Positions 23,311-33,444 of a stretch of 64,000 bases of DNA are shown one piece after another (within the stretch, counting starts at the first letter, position 1; every line of letters starts with the position of its first letter). The translations under genes were made by a program, and so were the position numbers. A model generated the notes under the pieces. The model made no database searches. It was given only the letters and a program-made list of their open reading frames with translations, and was not told where the DNA came from. Origin of the DNA: Massilia putida (GTDB lineage Bacteria; Pseudomonadota; Gammaproteobacteria; Burkholderiales; Burkholderiaceae_D); NCBI RefSeq assembly GCF_001941825.1, contig NZ_CP019038.1:6138001-6202000 (forward strand). Reading direction: 5' to 3'.

Positions 23311-24630
23311 GTGGATGACCTTTTCAAGACCGAACCCGCCGCCCCGCTCGCCGAAGCGCTGCGGCCGAAGACGATCGCCGAGGTGATCGGCCAGAGCCAC
23401 CTGCTGGGCGAGGGCAAGCCCCTGAACCTCGTGTTCAAGTCGGGCCGGCCCCATTCGATGATCCTGTGGGGCCCGCCGGGCGTCGGCAAGACGACGTTGG
23501 CGCGGCTGACGGCGAACGCGTTCGACTGCGAATTCATCGCGCTGTCCGCGGTGTTGTCGGGCGTGAAGGACATCCGCGCCGCCGTCGAACAGGCCGAGCA
23601 CTATCTCGCGGGCGGCCACCACACGATCCTGTTCATCGACGAGATCCACAGGTTCAATAAATCGCAGCAGGACGCGCTGCTGCCGTTCGTGGAGTCCGGC
23701 CTCGTCACCCTGATCGGGGCGACGACGGAAAACCCGTCGTTCGAAGTCAACTCGGCACTGCTGTCGCGCTCGCAGGTGTACGTGCTGAAGGCGCTCACCG
23801 ACGACGAGATGCGCCAGCTGCTGGAGCGCGCCCGCGCGCAGGGCGGTTTGTCGCACCTGCGGTTCGACGATATCGCCGTGCAGACCTTGATCGGCTACGC
23901 GGACGGCGACGCCAGGCGCTTCCTGAACCTGCTGGAGCAGACGAAGACGTCGGCCGAGACGTCGAACACGACGCACATCACGCGCGAATTCGTCGAGAAC
24001 GCGCTCACGCTGAACGCGCGCCGCTTCGACAAGGGCGGCGACAATTTTTACGACCAGATCTCGGCGCTGCACAAGTCCGTGCGCGGCTCGCATCCGGACG
24101 CCGCGCTGTACTGGCTGTGCCGCATGCTGGACGGCGGCGCCGACCCGAAATACCTGTCGCGCCGCATCGTGCGGATGGCGTGGGAAGACATCGGCATCGC
24201 CGACCCGCGCGCGATCCAGCTCGCGAACGACGCGGCCGAGACCTTCGAGCGTCTCGGCTCGCCGGAGGGCGAACTGGCGCTGGGCCAGGCGGTCGTCTAC
24301 CTGGCCATCGCCGCCAAGAGCAATGCCGGCTACAACGCGTTCAATGCGGCGATGGCGTTCGTGCGCAAGGACAAATCGCGCGAAGTGCCCGTCCACCTGC
24401 GCAACGCGCCGACGAAGCTCATGAAGGAACTGGGCTACGGCCACGAATACCGTTACGCCCACGACGAGCCGCACGCGTACGCGGCCGGCGAGACCTACCT
24501 GCCGGACGGCATGCCCGAGCCGGGCTGGTACCAGCCGGTGCCGCGCGGGATCGAGGCCAAGATCGCGGAAAAGCTGGCCTGGCTGCGCAGCCTGGACGAC
24601 GACGCCCGCGCCGCCGGCGCGCCGGACTGA
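23311..24630 (+). CDS. rarA: Replication-associated recombination protein A (MgsA/RarA)
   Basis: AAA+ ATPase of about 439 residues that acts at stalled replication forks and interacts with SSB and the clamp-loader system. It shows Walker [13 protein letters not shown], Walker [21 protein letters not shown], sensor 1 [13 protein letters not shown] and the arginine-finger region [10 protein letters not shown]. The C-terminal tetramerisation part has [11 protein letters not shown] and the [16 protein letters not shown] motif. GTG at 23311 is preferred because GGAG at 23301-23304 has correct spacing; ATG at 23305 is in frame but sits on top of that site. Same strand as ftsK-lolA. Confidence 0.94.
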   Translation: MDDLFKTEPAAPLAEALRPKTIAEVIGQSHLLGEGKPLNLVFKSGRPHSMILWGPPGVGKTTLARLTANAFDCEFIALSAVLSGVKDIRAAVEQAEHYLAGGHHTILFIDEIHRFNKSQQDALLPFVESGLVTLIGATTENPSFEVNSALLSRSQVYVLKALTDDEMRQLLERARAQGGLSHLRFDDIAVQTLIGYADGDARRFLNLLEQTKTSAETSNTTHITREFVENALTLNARRFDKGGDNFYDQISALHKSVRGSHPDAALYWLCRMLDGGADPKYLSRRIVRMAWEDIGIADPRAIQLANDAAETFERLGSPEGELALGQAVVYLAIAAKSNAGYNAFNAAMAFVRKDKSREVPVHLRNAPTKLMKELGYGHEYRYAHDEPHAYAAGETYLPDGMPEPGWYQPVPRGIEAKIAEKLAWLRSLDDDARAAGAPD

Positions 24631-26588
<1,958 letters not shown>

Positions 26589-26599
26589 GCAAATAGGTC

Positions 26600-26628
26600 T
26601 TCCGTTTTCGACGGAGGCCGTCTATAAT
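26600..26628 (+). promoter_or_regulatory. Promoter of first tRNA-Ser
   Basis: A perfect -10 TATAAT at 26623-26628, 17 bases after TTCCGT, precedes the tRNA by 28 bases. The sequence from the -10 to the tRNA (GCGGCCTCACGCGAAACGACC) is nearly identical at the second tRNA-Ser locus, so the whole promoter-tRNA-terminator unit is duplicated. Confidence 0.7.
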
Positions 26629-26656
26629 GCGGCCTCACGCGAAACGACCGCGACAC

Positions 26657-26746
<90 letters not shown>

Positions 26747-26754
26747 AAACAAAC

Positions 26755-26777
26755 AAGGCCCCATCGGGGCCTTTTTT
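26755..26777 (+). terminator. tRNA-Ser terminator, part of a longer hairpin
   Basis: AAGGCCCC-ATC-GGGGCC followed by six T is a standard intrinsic terminator. The complementarity does not stop there: 26737-26753 (acceptor strand, CCA and trailer) is the exact inverse of 26775-26791. The RNA can therefore form a stem of about 26 bp with one mismatch, which swallows the 3' end of the tRNA. Confidence 0.85.
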
Positions 26778-26869
26778 GTTTTGGCGGAGAGGAGGAGGGC
26801 GCCTGCGCGCCCTCCGGGTGGGATTCGAAGGGCTGGCCTTGCAAGGCCAGCCCTCTCCGAATCGCCCAT
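26775..26869. repeat. tRNA-derived palindromic repeat, unit A
   Basis: Starts with the exact inverse of the tRNA-Ser 3' end (26775-26791) and continues, after a 25-base hairpin insert rich in GGGCGC/GCGCCC, with the exact inverse of the T-arm (26817-26829, inverse of 26724-26736). A perfect 22-bp palindrome, GGCTGGCCTTGCAAGGCCAG plus CC, follows at 26831-26852, then CTCTCCGAATCGCCCATT. The unit appears three times in the window. Confidence 0.75.
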
Positions 26870-26870
26870 T

Positions 26871-26893
26871 AAGGCCCCATCGGGGCCTTTTTG
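26871..26893 (+). terminator. Second terminator copy between repeat units
   Basis: AAGGCCCCATCGGGGCCTTT repeats the tRNA-Ser terminator with its T run, about 115 bases downstream of the first copy and between repeat units A and B. It shows that terminator and palindromic unit have been duplicated together. Confidence 0.65.
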
Positions 26894-26897
26894 CTTT

Positions 26898-26990
26898 TTT
26901 GTTTTGGCGGAGAGAGCAGGGCGCCTGCGCGCCCTCCGGGTGGGATTCGAAAGGCTGGCCTTGCAAGGCCAGCCTTTCGAATCGCCCATT
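26898..26990. repeat. tRNA-derived palindromic repeat, unit B
   Basis: Same plan as unit A: inverse tRNA 3' end at 26898-26914, a GC-rich hairpin insert, inverse T-arm at 26939-26951, then a palindrome. Here the palindrome is extended to 38 perfect bases (26945-26982, from ATTCGAAAGGCTGG to its exact inverse), and ATCGCCCATT ends the unit. Confidence 0.75.
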
Positions 26991-26991
26991 C

Positions 26992-27043
26992 GCCGTCCGC
27001 AGCGCGGACGGCCCAGCGCGCCGAGGGTGCGCGCTGCAAAGCC
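26992..27043. repeat. 52-bp two-hairpin repeat, copy 1
   Basis: GCCGTCCGC and GCGGACGGC form a 9-bp stem; GCGCGC, a short loop and GCGCGC form a second; GCTGCAAAGCC ends the element. Copies lie at 28762-28813 and 28903-28953. No coding function. The 427-base gap between the tRNA and the cellulase gene consists of these repeats plus about 130 bases of unrecognised sequence upstream of the cellulase. Confidence 0.7.
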
Positions 27044-27173
27044 GGCCTGGCTGACACAGGCGCCAGCGATCCTTCAACAATCTGCACGCTGATAACAATT
27101 CGCTGCTTGGAAGTATCCGTCAGGCACATAGTCTTTCTATTCTGTAGGTTTATTCGAAATACAGAGGAGACCC

Positions 27174-28481
27174 ATGAAAGCCCTGACCATGCTGTGCGCC
27201 CCGTTGCTCGCGACATTGCTCGCGGCATGCGGCGGCAGCGGCGGCGGTGTCGCGCCGTCCGCCGCGGCACCGATTGCAGCCACGCAGCCGCCTGCATCGA
27301 CTCCCGCACCCGCACCCGCACCCGCACCCGCACCCGCACCCGCACCCGCACCGGCCCCGAGCCCCTACCCGAGCTACAACACGAGTCCCCTCCCGGCCGA
27401 CATGACGGGCATGTCGCACAACGCCCAGCAGATCGCGGCCTCGATCCGCATCGGCTTCAACATCGGTAACACGATGGAGGCGACCGGCGGCGAAACGGCG
27501 TGGGGCAATCCGCTGATCTCGAACGCGCTGATCCAGGCCGTCAAGAACGCCGGCTTCAATGCGATCCGCTTGCCCGTGGCGTGGGACCAGTATGCGGACC
27601 AGAAGACGGGGCAAATCAGCGCCGCCTGGCTCAACCGCGTGAAGCAGGTGGTCCAGTACTGCGTGGACAACGACATGGTCGTCCTCGTCAACATCCACTG
27701 GGACGGCGGCTGGCTGGAAAAGAACGTCACGCCCGACAAGAAGGATGCCGTGAATGCCAAGCAAAAGGCGTACTGGGAACAGATCGCGACGGCGCTGCGC
27801 GATTTCGACGAGCACGTGATGTTCGCCAGCGCCAACGAACCGGACACGAAGGACGCGACGGGCGTCGCGGTCCTGATGAGCTATCACCAGACGTTCGTCG
27901 ACGCCGTGCGCTCCACCGGCGGCAGGAACGCTTACCGGGTGCTGGTCGTGCAGGGGCCCCAGACCAACATCGACCTGACGGTCAAGTTGATGCCCACGCT
28001 GCCGGCCGACAAGGTGGCGGGCCGGCTGATGGCCGAGATCCACTTCTACGACCCGTACAATTTCGCGCTGATGGCAAAAGACGAAAGCTGGGGCAACCAG
28101 GCGTATTACTGGGGCGCGGGCAATCACTCGACGACGGACACGGCCCACAACCCGACGTGGGGCGAGGAAGACTACGTCGATGCGCAATTCGCCAGCCTGA
28201 AACAGCAATTCGTCGACAAGGGCATCCCCGTCGTGCTCGGCGAATTCGCCGCCATGCGCCGTACGAACCTGACCGGCGACGCCCTGGCGCTGCACCTCAG
28301 ATCGCGCAATTATTACCACACGTACGTCGTCAAGAAGGCCGTGGCGAACGGCGTGCCGCCGTTCTTCTGGGACATCGGCGCGCCGGACGACCAGTCGGGC
28401 AGCATCTTCGACCGCAGGACGACGCTCGTGCGGGGGCAGCAGACGCTGGATGCGCTGATGGCGGGCCTGACAGCGAAATAA
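27174..28481 (+). CDS. Cellulase / endoglucanase, glycoside hydrolase family 5, lipoprotein
   Basis: Hydrolyses beta-1,4-glucan or a related polysaccharide outside the cell. The 435 residues start with a lipoprotein signal peptide with lipobox LAAC (Cys19). A Gly/Ser stretch and an Ala-Pro linker of about eight repeats (residues about 43-60) follow, then a GH5 TIM barrel from about residue 70. Family marks are NIGNTMEA, FNAIRLPVAWDQY, the acid/base glutamate in ASANEPDT, HFYDPYNF and the nucleophile glutamate in VVLGEFAA. No carbohydrate-binding module is present. GAGGAG precedes the ATG. It sits alone between two identical tRNA-Ser loci. Confidence 0.92.
   Translation: MKALTMLCAPLLATLLAACGGSGGGVAPSAAAPIAATQPPASTPAPAPAPAPAPAPAPAPAPSPYPSYNTSPLPADMTGMSHNAQQIAASIRIGFNIGNTMEATGGETAWGNPLISNALIQAVKNAGFNAIRLPVAWDQYADQKTGQISAAWLNRVKQVVQYCVDNDMVVLVNIHWDGGWLEKNVTPDKKDAVNAKQKAYWEQIATALRDFDEHVMFASANEPDTKDATGVAVLMSYHQTFVDAVRSTGGRNAYRVLVVQGPQTNIDLTVKLMPTLPADKVAGRLMAEIHFYDPYNFALMAKDESWGNQAYYWGAGNHSTTDTAHNPTWGEEDYVDAQFASLKQQFVDKGIPVVLGEFAAMRRTNLTGDALALHLRSRNYYHTYVVKKAVANGVPPFFWDIGAPDDQSGSIFDRRTTLVRGQQTLDALMAGLTAK
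27303..27352 (+). repeat. In-frame hexanucleotide repeat (Ala-Pro linker)
   Basis: About eight tandem copies of CCCGCA encode the Ala-Pro linker of the cellulase. Because the unit is six bases, gain or loss by slippage changes linker length by two residues without shifting the frame. Confidence 0.85.
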
Positions 28482-28489
28482 ACGGGTGC

Positions 28490-28518
28490 TTGCGATTCTC
28501 TTACCCAACGTCTATAAT
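28490..28518 (+). promoter_or_regulatory. Promoter of second tRNA-Ser
   Basis: TTGCGA at 28490-28495, a 17-base spacer and a perfect TATAAT at 28513-28518, 28 bases before the tRNA. It begins immediately after the cellulase stop codon. From the -10 onward it is almost identical to the first tRNA-Ser promoter. Confidence 0.75.
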
Positions 28519-28546
28519 TCGGCCTCACGCGAAACGACCGCGACAC

Positions 28547-28638
<92 letters not shown>

Positions 28639-28644
28639 ACAAAC

Positions 28645-28667
28645 AAGGCCCCACCGGGGCCTTTTTT
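28645..28667 (+). terminator. Terminator of second tRNA-Ser
   Basis: AAGGCCCC-ACC-GGGGCC followed by six T. As at the first locus, the complement extends outward: CTCTCCGCCAGAACAAA just upstream pairs with TTTGTTTTGGCGGAGAG at 28665-28681. The one base difference from copy 1 (A to G in the trailer) keeps pairing as a G-U, which hints that the long stem is maintained. Confidence 0.85.
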
Positions 28668-28760
28668 GTTTTGGCGGAGAGCGCAGGGCGCCTGCGCGCC
28701 CTGCGCGGTGGGATTCGAAGGGCTGGCCTTGCAAGGCCAGCCCGCTCCGAATCGCCCATC
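28665..28760. repeat. tRNA-derived palindromic repeat, unit C
   Basis: Third copy of the unit: inverse tRNA 3' end (28665-28681), hairpin insert CGCAGGGCGC-CTGC-GCGCCCTGCG, inverse T-arm (28707-28719), the 22-bp palindrome at 28721-28742 and CGCTCCGAATCGCCCATC. The insert is a perfect 10-bp stem here, while its sequence differs from unit A; compensating changes in both arms keep it paired. Confidence 0.75.
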
Positions 28761-28761
28761 T

Positions 28762-28813
28762 GCCGTCCGCAAGGCGGACGGCCCCGCACGCCGCGGGCGC
28801 GCGCTGCAAAGCC
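28762..28813. repeat. 52-bp two-hairpin repeat, copy 2
   Basis: GCCGTCCGC-AA-GGCGGACGGC stem followed by a GC-rich second hairpin and GCTGCAAAGCC; closely matches 26992-27043, again directly after a tRNA-derived palindromic unit. Confidence 0.7.
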
Positions 28814-29139
28814 AACCGACACGCAGCAGTATCGGCATCGCCCTTGCTACGCATGGCCGATCCGCAGCACCGGCGCCATCCCGGTCCTGCGATCACCTGG
28901 CTGCCGTCCGCCCGCGGACGGCCCCGCGCGCCGCGGGCGCGCGCTGCAAAGCCGGACCGGCCCGCGCCCTTAAACCAGCGCCCGCAACCGCCCGCGCACC
29001 ATCGCGCTCACGGTCTGCACGGGCTGGTAGCGTCTGTGGCTTTCATGGTCTGGCTCCTCGCGAGGGTTGGGATGGCGGTCATTATGGTGCCGCGCCGCCC
29101 CGGCCATGCCCGGTTGCGGCAGCGTTTTGCCCGATCGTC
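28814..29139. other. Non-coding stretch, one further repeat copy, otherwise nothing recognised
   Basis: Between the repeats behind the second tRNA-Ser and the stop codon of the methyltransferase gene. It contains the third 52-bp repeat (28903-28953). A 12-codon open frame on the minus strand (near 29058) has a good ribosome site, GAGGAG, but no other support. No RNA gene or promoter was recognised. Confidence 0.4.
28903..28953. repeat. 52-bp two-hairpin repeat, copy 3
   Basis: GCCGTCCGC-C-CGCGGACGGC stem, second hairpin GCGCGCcgcgggcGCGCGC and GCTGCAAAGCC. It is 51 bases long and not attached to a tRNA-derived unit, so this element can move or be copied independently of the larger unit. Confidence 0.7.
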
Positions 29140-30105
29140 TCAACCGCGCCTGACGGCGTGCAGCCACACCGCCGCGATGCGCTCCACGCGTTCGTAGCCG
29201 TCGCAGTCCAGCTGCCCGCCGAAGATGTCCGGATCGAGCTCCTCGTACGACCACGCGTCCGCGTCGGCATCGAGGCGGTCGCGGATGGCGGCGAGGAACG
29301 GATCGGCCCCGTCGACGATGGCCACGCCCGTGTACAGCAGCAGGCTGCCGCCGGGCTGCAGCCGGTCCAGCGCCGCGTGCACGATGCGGATCGACAGTTC
29401 GGCGCCGTGTTGTCCGCCGCCGTGGCGGTACGTCAGCGCGTGCGGGTCGAGGATGTAGGGCGGGTTCGACAGGATGAGGTCGAAGGCGCCGTCGACGCCG
29501 TCCAGCAGGTCGCTGTGGCAGGGCACGACGTTGTGCGCGCCGTTCAGGTTCGCGTTGACCTCGGCCAGCGCCAGTGCGGCCGGGTTGATGTCGCTCGCGT
29601 AGACGGTCGCGTCGCGGCAACGCAGCGCCAGTTCGATCGCGCCCGGTCCGGCGCCGGCGCCGATGTCGACCGCGCGCCGCACGGGCCGGCGCAGGCTGCC
29701 GTGCAGGCCGAGCACGCGCCGCAGCGCGGCCGTGTAGCGGTAGGTATCGGGGCCGAAGAACACGGCGTCCTCGTCGGACGTGGGCCAGGCCGAGTGAAAA
29801 TACAGGCGATCACCGATCGTCGAGGCCCGCACGAGCGCGCGCCAGCCGTCGGCGTCGGCCGGTGCCGCCAGGCCGGCCGCGCGCAGCTGGCCGTCGATCG
29901 CGTCCGGCAGCACGCCGGCGCGGAACGGCCGGCTCCAGCCGAACACGCCCCGCAGGTCGTGCGCCCAGGCGTTCTCCGGGCGGTTGTTCACGCGCCGGTG
30001 CGTGGCCGGCGTCACGGTCACGAAACGGTAGCCGGCGGCTTGTAGACTGCTGCCGAGCGCGGCCAGCGCGTCGTGGTTGGCGAAGGGGGCGGCGGTCGAG
30101 GTCAT
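29140..30105 (-). CDS. Class I SAM-dependent methyltransferase (HemK/RsmC-like)
   Basis: Predicted methyltransferase of about 321 residues. The SAM-binding motif I is AVDIGAGAGPGAIELALRC, followed by the acidic motif II VYASDINPAALALAEVNANL and the catalytic NPPY in LILSNPPYILDP. NPPY is typical of enzymes that methylate amide or amino nitrogen in proteins, DNA or rRNA. The first 130 residues form a separate N-terminal domain without clear identity (NAWAHDLRGVFGWSRPF). The target is unknown. The start is uncertain: ATG at 30105 is preferred, with ATGs at 30120 and 30153 also in frame and none well supported by a ribosome site. Confidence 0.8.
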   Translation of the reverse strand: MTSTAAPFANHDALAALGSSLQAAGYRFVTVTPATHRRVNNRPENAWAHDLRGVFGWSRPFRAGVLPDAIDGQLRAAGLAAPADADGWRALVRASTIGDRLYFHSAWPTSDEDAVFFGPDTYRYTAALRRVLGLHGSLRRPVRRAVDIGAGAGPGAIELALRCRDATVYASDINPAALALAEVNANLNGAHNVVPCHSDLLDGVDGAFDLILSNPPYILDPHALTYRHGGGQHGAELSIRIVHAALDRLQPGGSLLLYTGVAIVDGADPFLAAIRDRLDADADAWSYEELDPDIFGGQLDCDGYERVERIAAVWLHAVRRG

Positions 30106-30300
30106 GCGCGCAGCATGCATGACGCCCGCGCGCGCTTCCGTACGCGGGCGCACAGAGCCATGTGGACAGAGTCATGCAGGGCGGATCGCCGCTATGGCAT
30201 TATGTGAATTGTGTGAAAGTTCGAACAGATGCGGCCGCGGGCCGCATGCAGAATTGATCCGGGCTGATGCAGGACGCGCGGCCCGGACACGAGGATGACC

Positions 30301-30483
30301 ATGAAGACGACGACGCCGGACGTATCTTTGAACGAGCGCGTGCGACGGGAAGTCGAACGCGAACGCCACGAACGCGTGCTCCACGACGAGCAGCGGGCGG
30401 GCCTGGCGGACGACGAGTTCCGCCTCAAGGATGCACGCGAAAACATGGGGTCGGTGAAGATCAGGCGTCCCAGCGGACGCTGA
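30301..30483 (+). CDS. Small charged hypothetical protein
   Basis: 60 residues, very rich in Arg, Glu and Asp, with a predicted single helix (LNERVRREVERERHERVLHD) and no hydrophobic core. No family recognised. GAGG at 30291-30294 is correctly spaced from the ATG at 30301; an ATG two codons earlier overlaps it. It lies 62 bases before ypfJ on the same strand, so the two may be co-transcribed. Confidence 0.6.
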   Translation: MKTTTPDVSLNERVRREVERERHERVLHDEQRAGLADDEFRLKDARENMGSVKIRRPSGR

Positions 30484-30545
30484 TTCGCCCGGCACCGAAA
30501 CAATGACGACGGCACCGCCAACGCGGTGTCGCAAGGAGAGCAATC

Positions 30546-31421
30546 ATGCGTTGGGAAGGCGATCGACAGAGCGACAACATCGAGGACCGCCGCGGCGACG
30601 GCGACGGTGGCGGCGGATTCAGCTTCGGCGGCGGGACCGTCGGCATCGGCACGATCGTCATCGCGCTGGTCGGCTCGTGGTTCTTCGGCGTCTCGCCGTC
30701 GACGATCCTGAACCTGCTGTCGGGCGGCGGCTCGCCGGCCCAGGTCCAGCAGGCGCCGTCGCATCCGCCCGCGAACGACCGCGAGACGCAGTTCGTCCGC
30801 ACCGTCCTCGGCTATACGGAAGACACGTGGACGCAGATCTTCCGCGCCAACGGCGCCACCTATACGCCGCCGCATCTCGTGCTGTACACGGGCCGCACCG
30901 GCACGGGCGGCTGCGGCGTCGGCCAGGCGGCCGTCGGCCCGTTCTATTGCCCGGCCGACCGCAAGGTCTATCTCGACCTGGATTTCTTCCGCATGATGCA
31001 GCAGCGCTTCAAGGTCGGCGGCGAATTCACGCAGGCGTACGTGATCGCCCACGAAGTCGGCCACCACGTGCAGAACCTGCTGGGCATCTCGGGCAAGGTC
31101 GACAGCGCGCGCCGGCACCTGTCCGAAACCGAGGCCAACGCCGCGTCCGTGCGGCTGGAACTGCAGGCCGACTGTTTCGCCGGCGTGTGGGCCTATCACA
31201 CGAACCAGGCCAAGCAGATCATCGAGCAGGGCGACGTCGAGTCCGCGCTGAACGCCGCCAGCGCCATCGGCGACGATGCGCTGCAGCGCCAGTCGCGCGG
31301 CGTCGTCGTGCCCGATTCGTTTACGCACGGCACGTCGGCCCAGCGGGTGCGCTGGTTCACGCGCGGCCTGCAGACGGGTTCCGTCCAGCAGTGCAACACG
31401 TTCGAGGCGCGCCAGCTCTGA
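30546..31421 (+). CDS. ypfJ: YpfJ-type neutral zinc metallopeptidase
   Basis: Predicted membrane-anchored protease of 291 residues. A Gly/Asp-rich cytoplasmic start is followed by one transmembrane helix (GIGTIVIALVGSWFFGVS, about residues 33-50). The catalytic part has the zinc motif in AYVIAHEVGHHVQNLLG, preceded by YCPADRKVYLDLDFF and followed by RLELQADCFAGVWAYH, where the ELQAD acid is the likely third ligand. These residues all match the family. The physiological substrate is unknown. AAGGAG precedes the ATG. Confidence 0.93.
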   Translation: MRWEGDRQSDNIEDRRGDGDGGGGFSFGGGTVGIGTIVIALVGSWFFGVSPSTILNLLSGGGSPAQVQQAPSHPPANDRETQFVRTVLGYTEDTWTQIFRANGATYTPPHLVLYTGRTGTGGCGVGQAAVGPFYCPADRKVYLDLDFFRMMQQRFKVGGEFTQAYVIAHEVGHHVQNLLGISGKVDSARRHLSETEANAASVRLELQADCFAGVWAYHTNQAKQIIEQGDVESALNAASAIGDDALQRQSRGVVVPDSFTHGTSAQRVRWFTRGLQTGSVQQCNTFEARQL

Positions 31422-31534
31422 CCCCGCATCGCTCCCCGCGACGGCCGCCGCGTGCGGCCGTTTTCGTTCACTGGGCAAAAAAGTGTTCATTAACCCCCGT
31501 ACGTTTCCGTGCGCGTATCGCCTTCCTTAGCGGT

Positions 31535-31554
31535 TTGACATACCTTGTTGTCAA
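31535..31554. promoter_or_regulatory. TTGACA inverted repeat ahead of alcohol dehydrogenase gene
   Basis: TTGACATACCTTGTTGTCAA contains TTGACA and its inverse TGTCAA, 8 bases apart. It may be an operator, a -35 element, or both. No convincing -10 lies at the normal distance downstream. It is the only such structure in the 177-base gap before the gene. Confidence 0.3.
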
Positions 31555-31598
31555 GGGCTCGTCCATTGAGGCGGGCCGTCAACCATCGAGGAGGAATT

Positions 31599-32783
31599 AT
31601 GCTGGCAATGAATTACCGGGGGCCGTATCGCGTCCGCGCCGATTACAAGCCCGATCCCGAGATCGAACATCCGGGCGACGCCATCGTGCGCGTGCTGCGC
31701 TCCTGCATCTGCGGGTCCGACCTGCACCTGTACCACGGCATGGTGCCCGACACGCGCGTGGGCCACACGTTCGGCCACGAGTTCGTCGGCGAAGTCGTGG
31801 ACGTCGGCCGCGACGTGCAGACGCTGAAGGCGGGCGACCGGGTGCTGGTGCCGTTCAACTTGTTCTGCGGGTCCTGCTTCTTTTGCCAGCGCGAGCTCTT
31901 CGGCAACTGCCACAACACGAATCCGGAAGCGACGGCCGTCGGCGCCATCTACGGTTATTCGCACACGGCCGGCGGCTATGACGGCGGCCAGGCCGAGTAC
32001 GTGCGTGTGCCGATGGCCGACGTCGGCCCGCTGCCCATCCCCGACGACCTGCACCTGGACGATGCCGTGCTGCTGACGGACGCCGTGCCGACGGGCTACC
32101 AGGCCGCCGAGATGGGCGACATCCAGGAAGGCGACACGGTCGTCATCTTCGGCGCGGGCCCGGTCGGCATCTTCGCGGCGAAGTCCGCGTGGCTGATGGG
32201 GGCGGGCAGGGTGATCGTCGTGGACGAGGTCGAGTACCGCCTGGAATTCGTCAAGCGCTATGCCCAATGCGAGGTCGTGAACTTCCGCGAAGTGAACGAC
32301 ATGGCGGAGCACATCAAGAAGATGACGGACTGGATGGGCGCCGACGTCACCATCGACTGCGTGGGCGGCGACGCGGCCGGTTCCATCGCGCAAACCTTGA
32401 CGGGCCGCCTGATGAAGATGCAGGCCGGCGCCTCGACCGTGCTGCACTGGGCGATCAACTGCGTGCGCAAGGGCGGCAATGTGTCGATCGTGGGCGTGTA
32501 CGGACCGACCTTCAACATGGTCCCGATGGGCAACGTGCTGAACAAGGGCCTGACGATCCGCGCGAACCAGGCCAGCGTCAAGCGCCACCTGCCGCGTCTC
32601 ATCGAGCACATCCGCGAAGGGCGGTTGAATCCCAAGGAAATCATCACGCACCGCGTGCCGCTGGAAGAAGTGGCGGACGCGTACCACATCTTCTCGAGCA
32701 AGCTCGACAACTGCATCAAGACCGTCCTGATCCCGCCGTCCGCGCGCGAGGTCCAGGCCGTCAACGCCACCGCACTGCACTGA
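31599..32783 (+). CDS. Zinc-dependent alcohol dehydrogenase (formaldehyde-dehydrogenase-like)
   Basis: NAD(P)-linked medium-chain dehydrogenase of 394 residues. The catalytic zinc site is built from CICGSDLHLYHG and GHTFGHEFVGEV. The structural zinc site has the four-cysteine loop CGSCFFCQRELFGNC. The Rossmann motif is VVIFGAGPVGIFAAKSA followed by VVDEVEYRLEF. The long insert and the conserved HWAINCVRKGGNVSIVGVYG resemble glutathione-independent formaldehyde dehydrogenase relatives, but the substrate cannot be fixed. The ATG at 31599 has GAGGAGGAA directly upstream. It is followed after nine bases by a His-rich protein gene. Confidence 0.92.
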   Translation: MLAMNYRGPYRVRADYKPDPEIEHPGDAIVRVLRSCICGSDLHLYHGMVPDTRVGHTFGHEFVGEVVDVGRDVQTLKAGDRVLVPFNLFCGSCFFCQRELFGNCHNTNPEATAVGAIYGYSHTAGGYDGGQAEYVRVPMADVGPLPIPDDLHLDDAVLLTDAVPTGYQAAEMGDIQEGDTVVIFGAGPVGIFAAKSAWLMGAGRVIVVDEVEYRLEFVKRYAQCEVVNFREVNDMAEHIKKMTDWMGADVTIDCVGGDAAGSIAQTLTGRLMKMQAGASTVLHWAINCVRKGGNVSIVGVYGPTFNMVPMGNVLNKGLTIRANQASVKRHLPRLIEHIREGRLNPKEIITHRVPLEEVADAYHIFSSKLDNCIKTVLIPPSAREVQAVNATALH

Positions 32784-32792
32784 GGAGACGCC

Positions 32793-33356
32793 ATGGAACA
32801 CCATCATCATCACGACGGCGACGCGGGGCACGTGCACGCGCATCCGCTGCAGGGCGACATGGCGGACGGCCCGCGCCGGCCGAGCCGCGAGGAACTCGCC
32901 CACATCAACGGCTGGGGCGCCGACCTCGACCGCAAGAACCGCCCGGCCATCCTGATGGAGCGCACGCCCGCGCGCTTCATCCACCCGCACGAAGGCAAGC
33001 TGCCGCAGCAGCCGGAGAATGTCGAGATCCTGGTGTCGACGGAGCGCCCCGGCATCACGCCCATCTTCGGCACGGTCCAGCCGCCGAAAGGCTTGTCCGG
33101 CATGATCCGGCGCCTCGCCTTCAAATGGTCCGAGAACGATATGCGGCGCTGGCTGCTGCTGCTCGCGGCGGACCGCGTGAACGTCGTCGAAGGCGTCGGC
33201 GAGGACCTGGTCCATGGCAAGGTGCCGAACGTGCTGGCCGAGATGGGCATCAAGGCCGAGTGGGAGCACAACCGGGCCGGTCTCGTGAAGAAGGCCGTGC
33301 TGACGGGCGCCGTGCTCGGCGCGGCCGTCTACCTGATGCGCCGGCGCCCGCGTTGA
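32793..33356 (+). CDS. Hypothetical protein with natural polyhistidine N terminus
   Basis: 187 residues, no family recognised. The protein begins MEHHHHH and has further His at 13, 15 and 17, a likely metal-binding tail. A central region of mixed sequence (FIHPHEGKLPQQPENVEILVSTERP) is followed by a C-terminal hydrophobic helix (KKAVLTGAVLGAAVYLM) and a basic end, suggesting one membrane anchor. GAGGAG precedes the ATG, nine bases behind the zinc alcohol dehydrogenase, so the two are probably one operon. A role in zinc handling is possible but inferred from composition only. Confidence 0.75.
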   Translation: MEHHHHHDGDAGHVHAHPLQGDMADGPRRPSREELAHINGWGADLDRKNRPAILMERTPARFIHPHEGKLPQQPENVEILVSTERPGITPIFGTVQPPKGLSGMIRRLAFKWSENDMRRWLLLLAADRVNVVEGVGEDLVHGKVPNVLAEMGIKAEWEHNRAGLVKKAVLTGAVLGAAVYLMRRRPR

Positions 33357-33415
33357 CGGTGCCATAGACGCATCCGGCGCGCCCCGGCGCACCGTACCGC
33401 GCCACGTGGCAACCG

Positions 33416-33444
33416 CCCGGCGGCAGCCGCACGCTGCCGCCGGG
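33416..33444 (+). terminator. Terminator after the dehydrogenase operon
   Basis: CCCGGCGGCAG, a 7-base loop and CTGCCGCCGGG form a perfect 11-bp stem followed by CTTATTT. It closes the alcohol dehydrogenase and His-rich protein transcript. Confidence 0.75.

Noticed and set aside
27303..27352. Tandem CCCGCA repeats considered as a CRISPR-like or regulatory array
   Set aside because: Uniform six-base units without spacers, fully in frame as an Ala-Pro linker.
29020..29060. 12-codon minus-strand frame with GAGGAG upstream, after the methyltransferase gene
   Set aside because: Too short, no conservation evidence and no structure that would make it a leader.
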